Shown here: piece after piece, positions 24,919 to 33,590 of the stretch
How positions within the stretch are numbered: position 1 is the first letter of the stretch
Layout: every line of letters starts with the position of its first letter
Assembly: GCA_016705475.1 (NCBI GenBank)
Contig: JADIYD010000008.1
Span: 127,970 to 191,969, forward strand
DNA length: 64,000 nucleotides
Direction: 5' to 3'
DNA from: Betaproteobacteria bacterium
GTDB lineage: Bacteria > Pseudomonadota > Gammaproteobacteria > Burkholderiales > Rhodocyclaceae
Notes under the pieces: generated by a model
The model's database searches: none
Told to the model about the DNA's origin: nothing
The model's input: the letters and a program-made list of their open reading frames with translations, nothing else
Program-made: the position numbers and the translations under genes

Positions 24919-26832
24919 TCAACTCCTCGGGATGGCGGGGCCAGTTGCACCATCGAAGCCCAGTTCAGGCAGGATGGCCAGCTCCTCTGCGGTCTGTACG
25001 CCTTCGGCAATGACCGTCAAGCCAATATTATGCGCGATGCTGCACAGGCCCTTGATAAAGGCCTGGTTACCTGTCTGGGTGTCGATAGCACGGATGAAGC
25101 TGCCGTCGACCTTCAGATAATCGAGGCCGATGCCGTGCAGGCGGCCGATTTCGCTGAACTGGCGGCCGAAGTGCTCGATGCCGAGACGGCAGCCGAGGGG
25201 GCGCAGTGCGTCACAGAAAACATGGAATTCTTCGAAATGCTGGAAGGCGCCGATTTCTGATACCTCCAGCCAGAGGCGCGGGGCCAGATCCTTGCGGGCA
25301 GCGACTTGGGCAAACAACCTGGCGCGGAACGAGGCATCCAAAATGGACTCTCCTGACAGGTTGACCGCAACAGCCGGTGCGCCGGCGGCAATGCGTTCCA
25401 GCGCCAGGCGGGCGGCGGCCAGGTCGAGTTCGGTTGTCATTGAAAGGCGCGAGGCCATCGGCATGAAGCTTCCGGCGGTCAGCCATTCGCCATCCTCTGT
25501 GGTTTGCAGGCGTAACGGACACTCGAAGTGGAGCAGTTGCCCCGCGTTACCTGCGACCGGGAAGTCAATCAGTCGCAGGCGCTGGGTCTGGATGGCGCCT
25601 TCGAGCAGCTTTTTCCAGTCCGCGTTGGAGGTGGCGTGCTGATCACAATCGCTCTCGGCGCGACACCACGCCAACCCGCTCTGGCCCTCGGCTGATGCGA
25701 GGGCGGCGTCGACGCGCGACAGCAGGCTACCTATCGTCTGGCCATGCAGATAGACGCCGCTGGCAATGTAGCCGATGCGTTCGCCGTCGATAAGGCCGGC
25801 AGCAGTCAGATCATTGAGGGCATGAAGCAGTATCTCTGCATAGGGCGCGGGATCCTGAACGCCCGGCAGGAGCAGCGCAAAATCGGCACCGTTGAGGCGG
25901 GCGGATGCGGCATTGGGTTTTTCCGCTGCCAGTCCGTTCAGCGTGCTGCCGAGTCGACGCAGCAGTTCATCGGCCATTTCCCGGCCGGCCCTCTTGTTGA
26001 TGCCGGCCAGATCGGCCAGGCGTAGCAAGACCAGCGAGCCGGATGCGGCAGCATCGTCGTCACTCAGAGCCGCAGCCAGCTGATTCATGAAAAAGGCGCG
26101 GTTGGCCAGGCCGGTCAGGCTGTCCTGGTTCGCTTCGCGGCGAACCTGTTCAAGGCGGGCTGCCTCCTCGGCAAACATTGCTTTCAGGCGGGCGACCATG
26201 GCATTCATCGCGCTGGCCAGGCTTTTCAGCTCGGGCGTCGAAGGTTCCTGAATCGTTGTGAAGCGTCTTTCGCTGATAGCATGCGCCTGCCCGACCACGG
26301 CGTCGAGTGGCCGCCGGATACGGCGCAGGAACTGCATGCCGAGCAGCCCCATCAACCCGCCACCTATGACGAACCACCCCAGAAGTTTGAGCGCGCCGTT
26401 CCATAGCTCGGTGTAGGCAAAATGGCTGTGGCTGACCAGCTCTATGGTGCCAAACTGGTTCCAACCCGAAGAAACTTGTGCCTGCCCAGGCAGTGAGTCA
26501 ATCGGAAAAAGAAGAATGAACCAGTCGGGTACGTTTCCAACATCCTGCGGGCTGGTTTTTTCAATCATGGTTTTGCCGTTCGGATCGATCAGCCGAACAG
26601 TCGCGTACTGGCCGCTGTCGAAGACAGCCGCGATCTGGAGTTCAATTGTCACCGGATCCTTGTCCAGTTGCGACATGGAGAGAGCCAGCGTGGCAGCGTT
26701 GTCATTATTTTTGATGGCCAGTTGGCGTTCGAGATAATGGCGAGCCGTCAGCGTGCTGACGATGAAGCTGCCGGCAAACGCAATAACGGTGCTGGCGATG
26801 ACCGCGAGCCAGAGTTGTCGGAACAAGGACAT
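24919..26832 (-). CDS. lapD: LapD-type c-di-GMP receptor controlling adhesin release
   Basis: The ATG at 26832 gives 637 residues. Two membrane helices (about 5-27 and 150-170) bracket a LapD_MoxY_N periplasmic domain; a HAMP segment, a GGDEF-like domain and an EAL-like domain follow. The GGDEF motif is degenerate (NGADF) and the EAL motif is replaced (FECPLRL), so this is a c-di-GMP sensor, not an enzyme, as known for LapD. The C-terminus LGFDGATGP is typical. When bound to c-di-GMP, LapD sequesters the LapG protease and keeps the adhesin on the cell. A longer frame open to 26943 overlaps lapG and is not needed. Confidence 0.93.
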   Translation of the reverse strand: MSLFRQLWLAVIASTVIAFAGSFIVSTLTARHYLERQLAIKNNDNAATLALSMSQLDKDPVTIELQIAAVFDSGQYATVRLIDPNGKTMIEKTSPQDVGNVPDWFILLFPIDSLPGQAQVSSGWNQFGTIELVSHSHFAYTELWNGALKLLGWFVIGGGLMGLLGMQFLRRIRRPLDAVVGQAHAISERRFTTIQEPSTPELKSLASAMNAMVARLKAMFAEEAARLEQVRREANQDSLTGLANRAFFMNQLAAALSDDDAAASGSLVLLRLADLAGINKRAGREMADELLRRLGSTLNGLAAEKPNAASARLNGADFALLLPGVQDPAPYAEILLHALNDLTAAGLIDGERIGYIASGVYLHGQTIGSLLSRVDAALASAEGQSGLAWCRAESDCDQHATSNADWKKLLEGAIQTQRLRLIDFPVAGNAGQLLHFECPLRLQTTEDGEWLTAGSFMPMASRLSMTTELDLAAARLALERIAAGAPAVAVNLSGESILDASFRARLFAQVAARKDLAPRLWLEVSEIGAFQHFEEFHVFCDALRPLGCRLGIEHFGRQFSEIGRLHGIGLDYLKVDGSFIRAIDTQTGNQAFIKGLCSIAHNIGLTVIAEGVQTAEELAILPELGFDGATGPAIPRS

Positions 26833-26842
26833 GTCGATTACC

Positions 26843-27529
26843 TCACTGGAAGCCTTCAGCGCGCGCCCGGGCCAGCAAATCCTGCCAGCGTGACAGATTG
26901 CTCTTGCTGGCGTTGTTGCCGGTGCCTTGCCATAGCCCCGCACTGTTGAAACTGAAAATGGGTGAAAGATCGCTGCGCTGTGAAGCTGGCAGAATCTGGG
27001 GATTCAAGTTGTCGAGGACCAACGGGTCCGCCGTCGGCGTGGCGTAATAAGCCAGCACCATGTGCGCCTGGAGGAAAGTGCCCGCCGGGCCTGTTTGTAC
27101 CGCCTTGACGTATACCAGGCGAAGCTTGTTGATCGGTATGCCGAGATCAATCAGCGAAAAATATTTGGCGATGGAGAAATCCTCGCAATCGCCGCGGCCC
27201 TGGCCAATGATTTCGGTCGGAGTGGCCCAATAGTCGTTCTGGCCCCATACCGAGATGTCGTCGTCGAAAGTAATTCGCCGATTGACGAAGTCATTGACGC
27301 GTCTCAGCTTTTCCGTCTCCGTGGTTTTGCGCTCTGCGCCAAGCATGCGTTGCCACTCGAGTAGCAACGGGACCCGGTCGGCACCAAAACGGCTGAGCAG
27401 CACCTGTTGCAGGCGGTCAAAGTCAACGCCAAGTGCCATAGGCAGGCTGCTCAGAGAGAGCATGACTATGGCGATAATTGTGGCCAGCAAGCGGAGCAGT
27501 GCTGTTCTATTACGCAATGGACGCGTCAA
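26843..27529 (-). CDS. lapG: LapG-type periplasmic cysteine protease
   Basis: The 228-residue protein has a signal peptide (to about residue 34) and the transglutaminase-like protease fold with catalytic C115 (GRGDCEDFSIAKY), H156 (LQAHMVLAYY) and D173 (VLDNLNP). The acidic FDDDISVWGQNDYW matches the calcium-binding region of LapG. It cleaves the N-terminus of giant LapA-type adhesins when released by LapD. It lies 10 bases before lapD and is divergent from the TolC-like gene; no adhesin gene is in the window. Confidence 0.93.
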   Translation of the reverse strand: MTRPLRNRTALLRLLATIIAIVMLSLSSLPMALGVDFDRLQQVLLSRFGADRVPLLLEWQRMLGAERKTTETEKLRRVNDFVNRRITFDDDISVWGQNDYWATPTEIIGQGRGDCEDFSIAKYFSLIDLGIPINKLRLVYVKAVQTGPAGTFLQAHMVLAYYATPTADPLVLDNLNPQILPASQRSDLSPIFSFNSAGLWQGTGNNASKSNLSRWQDLLARARAEGFQ

Positions 27530-27589
27530 GTCTTTGAATTAATGGGTTGGAAACGTCGGAAAATTCACATTTTCAGAAAGACGAATCTC

Positions 27590-27595
27590 TATAAT
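27590..27595 (+). promoter_or_regulatory. -10 box of the lapE-like gene
   Basis: A perfect TATAAT lies 29 bases before the ATG in the short gap between divergent lapG and the exporter gene. No convincing -35 box is seen (TTCACA is 20 bases upstream), so an activator may be needed. Confidence 0.45.
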
Positions 27596-27623
27596 CCTGC
27601 CAAAACCTTAGAGATTATCTCCC

Positions 27624-29486
27624 ATGAAAATGAAAAAAATCCTTTCCATGCTGCTAACAGTCGCATTTCCTGTCCTGACGAATGCAGCGGGGTCGATGCC
27701 GAGCGGCATTTCACCCCCCGCCACCCTGAAAGAAGTAGCGCAGCGAGCGGTGTTAAACAGTCCAGAAGTCACGGCGAAGTGGCACGCCTACCGCGCCGCA
27801 GACGAAGAAATCGGCGTCGCCCGTGGCGGCTACTTCCCCCGTGTTGACCTCACCGCCGGCACCGGTCGTGAAAGCTTGCGCCAGCCCAGTGCCGCCGACC
27901 GCGACTACACCCGCACCGGCGTCCTGCTCAGCCTCAACCAGATGATCTTCGACGGCTTCGCCACAAGGAATGAAGTCCGCCGCCTCGACAAAGCCCGCAT
28001 CGTCCGCTACTACGAACTTCTCGACGCATCGGAAAACACCGCCCTCGAAGCCGGCCGCGCCTACCTCGACGTCCTGCGCTACCGCCACCTCGTCGACCTC
28101 GCCAAAGACAACTACATCCAGCACAAAGCCACCTACGACCAGATCGAGCGGCGCACCCAAAGCGGCGTCGGCCGACGCGTCGACTTCGAGCAAGCCGGCA
28201 GCCGCCTCGCCCTCGCCGAAATCAACCTCATCACCGAAAGCGCCAACCTCCACGACGTCAGCGCCCGCTACCAGCGCCTCATTGGCCTACAGCCCGCTGA
28301 TGCCATCGTTCCCCCGGCCGAACTCAACAGCGCCATCCCGGCCCAGGCCAAAATCGCCCTCGACACCCTGCACCGCAAAAACCCCGCGCTCCTCGCCGCC
28401 ACCGAAAACATCGAAGCCAGCCAATACGAAATCAACAACCGTCGCGCCGCCTACTCCCCCAAACTCGACTTCCGCGCCCGCACCGACAACACCCGCAACT
28501 ACCTCGGTGACACCGGTGATCGCCACCACAACGTCGCCGAACTCGTCGTCAGCTGGAACCTCTTCAACGGCGGCTCCGACCGTGCCCGCGAAAAACAGAC
28601 CATCGAAAAGAAAAACATCGCCTTCGACCTCCGGGAAAAAGCCTGCCGCGACACCCGGCAAACACTCCTCATCGCCTACAACGACGTCCAGCGCCTCAAG
28701 GAACAATCCACCTTCAACGCCCGCCAGGTCACCCTCCTTGAAAAAACCCGTGACGCCTACCGCGACCAGTTCAACGTCGGCCAACGCACCCTGCTTGACC
28801 TCCTCGACACCGAAAACGAACTCCTCGCCGCCCGTCGCGCCAACGTCAACGCCGACACCGACCTGACCCTCTCCTACCTGCGCACCTACGCCGGCATGGG
28901 CACCCTGCTCGAACAACTCGGCCTGCAACGCCTCGATGCCCCCACCCCGGGCAAGGATGAACTCGCCGACATCGACCCCAGCCAACTCTGCCCGAACGAC
29001 CCCATCGCCCTTGGCCTGCCCGATCGCGAAGCGCTCAACGCCAAGGCCGCTGCCCTCAACGCCACGCGTGCGCCGCTCGTTGCTGCCCCGGTTGCCCTTG
29101 GTCCCGAAGCCGGCATCCAGAGCCAGGTCAGCTCCTGGGCTGCCGCCTGGTCAGCCCGCGACTACGCCGCCTACAGCGGCTTCTATGCCCCGACCTTCAC
29201 CCCGGACGGTGGCCTGACCCGCGAAGACTGGGCGCAACTGCGCCGTGGTCGCATCTCGGCCCGCGGCGACATCAACGTCGACATTCAGGACATGAAAGTC
29301 CGGATGGACGGCAACGACCGCGCCTTCGCCGAATTCCGCCAGGTCTACCAGTCGAAGGGCTACAACGACACGACGCAGAAGACGCTGGAGATGATCAAGG
29401 TGAGCGGCAAGTGGCTGATCAACCGCGAGACGTCGGTTCCATGCAGCGGCAACACCGTGGGTGGCTGCAAGGGGCTGGTCAAGTAA
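27624..29486 (+). CDS. lapE: TolC/LapE-type outer-membrane exporter with fused C-terminal SnoaL/NTF2-like domain
   Basis: The 620-residue protein has a signal peptide (MKKILSMLLTVAFPVLTNAA region), then a TolC domain (about residues 35-440) with the two duplicated halves (RAVLNSPEV, GRESLRQ, NVGQRTLLDLLDTENELL). After a linker, residues about 490-620 form a separate domain (SWAAAWSARDYAAYSGFYAP, FRQVYQSKGYNDTTQKTL, WLINRET) like the SnoaL/NTF2 fold of L,D-transpeptidase Cds6-type tails. Ordinary TolC ends near 450 residues. Proximity to lapDG points to type I secretion of a LapA-like adhesin. The TolC part is very C-rich on the coding strand, unlike its neighbours. Confidence 0.88.
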   Translation: MKMKKILSMLLTVAFPVLTNAAGSMPSGISPPATLKEVAQRAVLNSPEVTAKWHAYRAADEEIGVARGGYFPRVDLTAGTGRESLRQPSAADRDYTRTGVLLSLNQMIFDGFATRNEVRRLDKARIVRYYELLDASENTALEAGRAYLDVLRYRHLVDLAKDNYIQHKATYDQIERRTQSGVGRRVDFEQAGSRLALAEINLITESANLHDVSARYQRLIGLQPADAIVPPAELNSAIPAQAKIALDTLHRKNPALLAATENIEASQYEINNRRAAYSPKLDFRARTDNTRNYLGDTGDRHHNVAELVVSWNLFNGGSDRAREKQTIEKKNIAFDLREKACRDTRQTLLIAYNDVQRLKEQSTFNARQVTLLEKTRDAYRDQFNVGQRTLLDLLDTENELLAARRANVNADTDLTLSYLRTYAGMGTLLEQLGLQRLDAPTPGKDELADIDPSQLCPNDPIALGLPDREALNAKAAALNATRAPLVAAPVALGPEAGIQSQVSSWAAAWSARDYAAYSGFYAPTFTPDGGLTREDWAQLRRGRISARGDINVDIQDMKVRMDGNDRAFAEFRQVYQSKGYNDTTQKTLEMIKVSGKWLINRETSVPCSGNTVGGCKGLVK

Positions 29487-29531
29487 GGCTGGCAACCTGA
29501 CCGGACTTCCGGTCGGGGAGTCCACAAAAGA

Positions 29532-29559
29532 CAAAGGCCATGCAAATGCATGGCCTTTG
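29532..29559. terminator. Bidirectional hairpin between lapE and the response-regulator gene
   Basis: CAAAGGCCATGCA pairs perfectly with TGCATGGCCTTTG (13 bp, AA loop). It lies between two convergent genes. There is no long T tract on either side, so termination strength is uncertain. Confidence 0.6.
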
Positions 29560-29577
29560 GCGTCAACGGGCGGCTAC

Positions 29578-30282
29578 TTAGCTCGCTACTTCTACCTGGG
29601 CGATAAAGACGTATCCCTGTGAGCGCAGTGTCTTGATGAAATGACTGCCATCGGCCTGTTTACCGAGAATGCGGCGAATCTGGCTGACATGAACGTCGAT
29701 GATGCGGTCGTAGGGCACATATTCGCGCTTCAGGACGCGCGATAGCTGTTCGCGGGAGAGCGCTTCGAAAGGGTGCTCGAGAAAGGCGGCGAGCAATGCA
29801 AAGCCAGACACCCCCAGCGGGGTTGCTTGGCTCCCGGCAAGCGAGAGCTCACGCGAGGCAGTGTCCAGTGTCCAGTTGCCAAACTGCAGGCGGCGCATTT
29901 CGCCGCGGGGCGGCGTGGCGCGTTGGGCGCGTCGCAGCAGGCTGCGGGTGCGGGCAAGCAATTCGCGCATGTTGCAGGGTTTGGGCAGAAAATCGTCGGC
30001 GCCGATTTCGATGCCGATGATGCGTTCGATTTCGTCGGAGCGGGTGGAGTGAATGAGAACCGGAATCTCGGAACTTTGGCGCAGTTGGCGGAGTAGTTCG
30101 AGTCCGTCTGCATCCGGCAGGCTCAAGTCAAGAATGATGACATCGGGCTTTGCGTCGAGTTGCCGCCACATGGCTGCGCCGGTTTCTGCATAAATGCAGT
30201 CGATGCCGGCTGTGGCCAGCGTTGAACTCAGCACGTGGCGAGTTCCCGGATCGTCCTCAACAATAAGCGCAGTCTGACGCAT
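29578..30282 (-). CDS. OmpR/PhoB-type response regulator
   Basis: The ATG at 30282 gives 234 residues. The receiver (about 1-120) has the acidic pair ED at 9-10, phospho-acceptor D52 in VIILDLSLPD and the conserved lysine in FLPKPCN. The winged-helix domain (about 135-230) ends DVHVSQIRRILGKQ and LRSQGYVF, typical of OmpR. It is divergent from the Hpt/hybrid kinase genes, which probably supply phosphate. An upstream in-frame start at 30354 would add a non-conserved tail. Confidence 0.92.
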   Translation of the reverse strand: MRQTALIVEDDPGTRHVLSSTLATAGIDCIYAETGAAMWRQLDAKPDVIILDLSLPDADGLELLRQLRQSSEIPVLIHSTRSDEIERIIGIEIGADDFLPKPCNMRELLARTRSLLRRAQRATPPRGEMRRLQFGNWTLDTASRELSLAGSQATPLGVSGFALLAAFLEHPFEALSREQLSRVLKREYVPYDRIIDVHVSQIRRILGKQADGSHFIKTLRSQGYVFIAQVEVAS

Positions 30283-30323
30283 GGTTATTTGTTTCGATTC
30301 CACGGTGAATGAAAGATTGTAAT

Positions 30324-30367
30324 GCAATGTAAAACAGAGGCTTTGTTTTACCAATTTTTAACATTGC
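30324..30367. promoter_or_regulatory. Nested inverted repeats in a divergent promoter region
   Basis: GTAAAACA (30329-30336) pairs with TGTTTTAC (30344-30351), and outside it GCAATGT (30324-30330) pairs with ACATTGC (30361-30367). The 157-base gap separates the OmpR-type regulator from the Hpt-kinase genes. Autoregulation by the regulator is a plausible role but not shown. Confidence 0.5.
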
Positions 30368-30439
30368 GTCAATTTATCGGGCGACAATCCCAGTCTGTTT
30401 TCCTTGCTCCTCGAATAGTTTATAAGCTTACCGCACTGC

Positions 30440-30832
30440 ATGTCTGTTCCTCATACTCTGGAAGGTTTTGAAGTGAATGATGCTGTCGAGCGCATGCTCG
30501 GCCAGCCCATGCTCTGGTGGCAGACCGTTGGCCTGTTTGTCGAGCATTTTGCCAACTGGGAGCTAAGTTGGCAGGAGTGTATTGGTGACTATGCCCGGGA
30601 GCAAAAGAGCGTGCACGCCTTGCGCAGTGCGGCAGCAAATGTCGGTGCGATGGCGCTTTCCCGGATCGCCGCCGATCTTGAAAATCAATTGCTGAACTGC
30701 CTGGCGGGGAAGGCGACAGCGGTGCCCGAGCATTTTCGCCGCAACCTCATGGATTCTTTTCGGCAAACCTTCCAGGTGGCTGCGGAGGCATGGCATTCCG
30801 GGTCTCATGCAGCAGGGGGGCGGGCATGCTGA
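30440..30832 (+). CDS. Stand-alone histidine phosphotransfer (Hpt) protein
   Basis: The 130-residue helical protein has the Hpt signature SVHALRSAAANVGA with the phosphorylatable H59, followed by a second helix with ADLENQLL. It would relay phosphate between receivers of the neighbouring hybrid kinase and a response regulator. Its TGA lies inside the start of the kinase gene (overlap of seven bases), so the two are coupled. The N-terminal 25 residues are not recognised. Confidence 0.8.
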   Translation: MSVPHTLEGFEVNDAVERMLGQPMLWWQTVGLFVEHFANWELSWQECIGDYAREQKSVHALRSAAANVGAMALSRIAADLENQLLNCLAGKATAVPEHFRRNLMDSFRQTFQVAAEAWHSGSHAAGGRAC

Positions 30833-33585
30833 GGCAGTGGCCTTCCGCTTCTATTCGCGCCCGGTTGGCCCGCTTCAATCTTTACGTACTGATTCTGGCG
30901 ATTGCCGGCGTCAGTGTTTTGATTGTCTTGACCTCGGGCTGGATGACCGTGCGCGGGCATCTCTCTGAAGGCTACGCCCACCTTGAACTGCTCAACGAGA
31001 GTTTGAAGCCGGTTCTGGGGGGGGCTTCGCGCGAGGCCGTCAAAGAGAAAGTTTTGGTTTTGCACAACATGCGGAACCACTACTCAACGGCCCTGTTCCG
31101 GCAGGATCACTCGGTTTTTGTCGCATACGATCACCAGGGAGCGGAAGATGCGGCGCCTTTGCCACTGATTGATCCGGTTGCGGGGCATCGCATTTCTTGG
31201 AACAGAATCGACTTTCTTGTGCCCGCCGGGCTGCCTGACAGGCCTTTCGGGTGGTTGCGCCTGAGTGTCAGTTTGAGTGGCGTGTATCAGCAGTTGCTCG
31301 TTTTCATCGGTTTGATTTTGCTCCAAATGGCGGCAGCAATGGCCATCGCGCTGCGCGTGCAGGCGCGGTATGTGGAAAAGCTGGTCGCGCCGCTGCAGGA
31401 TCTGACCCATCATATGGCCGACGTGTCGGTCGGGCGGCTGGACAGTCAAGCTGCCGAGAGTGGAGTCACGGAAATCGCCCAGCTGGCTAATGGCTTCAAC
31501 CTGATGGTCGAGCAAATTCGTGAGCGGGATCATTGGTTGTCGACACATCTGGGCAACCTGGAACAGATTGTCGAACAGCGCACGCGTGAACTGCGCCTCG
31601 CCAAGGAGGCGGCTGAGGCTGGCAGTCTGGCCAAAAGCGAGTTTCTGGCGACGATGAGTCATGAAATCCGGACACCGATGAATGGCGTGCTGGGCATGAC
31701 CGAACTCCTGCTCAACACCGAACTGGCGCCCACGCAGCGCCAGTTTGTCGAGGCGGTTGAGCGCTCGGGCAAGCATTTGCTTGCCATCATCAACGACATT
31801 CTTGATTTTTCGAAAATAGAGTCGGGCAAACTGGAGCTTGACGCCATCGATTTCGACCTGCGCCATTTGCTGGAGGAGTCACTGGAGCTGTTTTCGCAGC
31901 AGGCCAGCAAGAAAGGTCTGGAGTTGCTGGCTGATCTGCCGCCGGAAGAAAACCTGGTCGTGCGTGGTGATGCGCTGCGTCTGCGGCAGATCGTCGTGAA
32001 TTTGCTGGGCAATGCGGTCAAATTTACGGCGCGCGGGGAGATATTCCTGCGCTTGCGCGTTGTCGAACGTTCCGAATTAGGGCTTAAATTCCAGTTGACC
32101 GTGAGCGATACGGGTATTGGCATACCGCTTGAGGCGCAGCAGCGCATTTTTGAACACTTCGCCCAGGCCGATGGCTCGACAACGCGCCAGTATGGCGGGA
32201 CCGGTCTTGGATTGGCCATCAGTCAGCGCCTGGTCGACATGATGGGGGGCTTGATCGATGTCGAGAGCCAGCCCGGGCGGGGGGCGGCTTTTACGGTGGA
32301 ACTGGCCTTGCCGATTGGCAAGGTTCCGGCTGTTTTGCAGCTGCAGCCGGTTGCCGAGGGGGCAGGCCGGCGCCTGCTGATTGTCGACGACACCTCAGCG
32401 CATGCCGAGATTCTGCTTGCTCAGCTCAGCGGCCACGGTTTCAAGGTGGATATTGCGGACTCCGGGTTGAGGGCGCTTTCGATGGCGAATGCGGCCCTGG
32501 CCGCGGGGTATCCGTATGCGCTACTGATCGTCGACATGGAAATGGCCGAGCTTTCAGGCCTGAACCTGATGCGCGCCTTGCGTGCCGACGCGCGATTGGC
32601 GGGGATACGCGCAATCGCTTTTTCCTCGGCGCCCGACATGGGCCAGCAATTGGCGGCGGCTGGGATAGAAGTGCTGGCCTGCTTGCCCAAACCCCTGCGC
32701 CAGGCCGAGTTCCTTCGTGTTGTTGAGGCAGCGTTCACTCGGCAGGACGGGGGGGGCAGCGTGAAGCCTGTGTCTGAAAGCCGGCGATTGCGGGGCAGGG
32801 TTTTGCTTGCCGAGGATAACGAGAGCAACCTGATCGTGGCCAGGACCCAACTTGAAAGAGTGGGGCTGGATGTCGTCACCGCATGCGATGGCCAGCAGGT
32901 GCTCGATCTGCTGGCAACGGAAAGCGTCGATCTTGTCCTCATGGATTGCCAGATGCCGATTCTCGATGGTTTTGAGGCCACTGCGGCGCTGCGGAAACGT
33001 GAAACGGCGGGGGAGCGACTGCCGGTCATCGCCCTGACTGCCAATGCCATGAAGGGTGATCGTGAGCGGTGTGTGGCCGCCGGGATGGATGATTACCTGG
33101 CCAAGCCTTATACCGGCGAGGCATTGTTTGCGGTGCTGGCCCACTGGCTGCCGGCTGAACGGCGCAAATCGGCTGCAGTCGGAAATGCGCCCCAGCAAGT
33201 TCGGCCAGAAGGTTTGAACAACGATGCTTCGCCCCTGGACCCTGATGCGCTTGAGAAAATTCGGGCCTTGTCCCCGGATAACGCCGCAGTGCTCGTCGGG
33301 CAGGTGCTGGCTGCCTATCTGAAGGCTGCGGATCGCGAGTGGGCGCTGTTTGATCAAGGCTTGTCCGATGGGGACGCCAGCATGTTGGCGCGTGCCGCTC
33401 ATGCCCTTAAATCGAGTAGTTTCAACGTCGGCGCCAATGGTCTGGCCGAACGTTGCGGCGAAATTGAGCAACTTGGTCGGGATGGACAGATGCGTCAGTT
33501 GCTGACCCGTGTTGACGGACTGCGCGCCGAATGGAAGCGCGTCGAAGCGGCCCTGAAAGCCCAGTTGGCCGGGCTTGGGTGGTGA
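30826..33585 (+). CDS. Hybrid sensor histidine kinase (HAMP-HisKA-HATPase-REC-REC-Hpt)
   Basis: The 919-residue protein has two membrane helices (about 18-40 and 157-178) around a periplasmic sensor of about 115 residues, HAMP (180-235), HisKA with H279 (FLATMSHEIRTPMNG), HATPase (N-box NLLGNAVKF, DTGIGIP, GGTGLGLAI), a first receiver with D570, a second receiver with D707 (VLMDCQMPILDGFE) and a C-terminal Hpt with H859 (HALKSSSFNVGA). The first receiver starts IVDDTSAH and is less conserved. Two G8 tracts lie in the gene (31017-31024, 32749-32756). Start chosen at 30826, overlapping the Hpt gene. The signal sensed is unknown. Confidence 0.92.
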   Translation: MLRQWPSASIRARLARFNLYVLILAIAGVSVLIVLTSGWMTVRGHLSEGYAHLELLNESLKPVLGGASREAVKEKVLVLHNMRNHYSTALFRQDHSVFVAYDHQGAEDAAPLPLIDPVAGHRISWNRIDFLVPAGLPDRPFGWLRLSVSLSGVYQQLLVFIGLILLQMAAAMAIALRVQARYVEKLVAPLQDLTHHMADVSVGRLDSQAAESGVTEIAQLANGFNLMVEQIRERDHWLSTHLGNLEQIVEQRTRELRLAKEAAEAGSLAKSEFLATMSHEIRTPMNGVLGMTELLLNTELAPTQRQFVEAVERSGKHLLAIINDILDFSKIESGKLELDAIDFDLRHLLEESLELFSQQASKKGLELLADLPPEENLVVRGDALRLRQIVVNLLGNAVKFTARGEIFLRLRVVERSELGLKFQLTVSDTGIGIPLEAQQRIFEHFAQADGSTTRQYGGTGLGLAISQRLVDMMGGLIDVESQPGRGAAFTVELALPIGKVPAVLQLQPVAEGAGRRLLIVDDTSAHAEILLAQLSGHGFKVDIADSGLRALSMANAALAAGYPYALLIVDMEMAELSGLNLMRALRADARLAGIRAIAFSSAPDMGQQLAAAGIEVLACLPKPLRQAEFLRVVEAAFTRQDGGGSVKPVSESRRLRGRVLLAEDNESNLIVARTQLERVGLDVVTACDGQQVLDLLATESVDLVLMDCQMPILDGFEATAALRKRETAGERLPVIALTANAMKGDRERCVAAGMDDYLAKPYTGEALFAVLAHWLPAERRKSAAVGNAPQQVRPEGLNNDASPLDPDALEKIRALSPDNAAVLVGQVLAAYLKAADREWALFDQGLSDGDASMLARAAHALKSSSFNVGANGLAERCGEIEQLGRDGQMRQLLTRVDGLRAEWKRVEAALKAQLAGLGW

Positions 33586-33590
33586 CGCTC

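Noticed and set aside
27753..28985. Long open frames on the other frames and strand of the TolC-like gene
   Set aside because: They arise from the strong C-rich codon bias. The proteins are low-complexity with no signature, whereas the plus frame is a full TolC domain.
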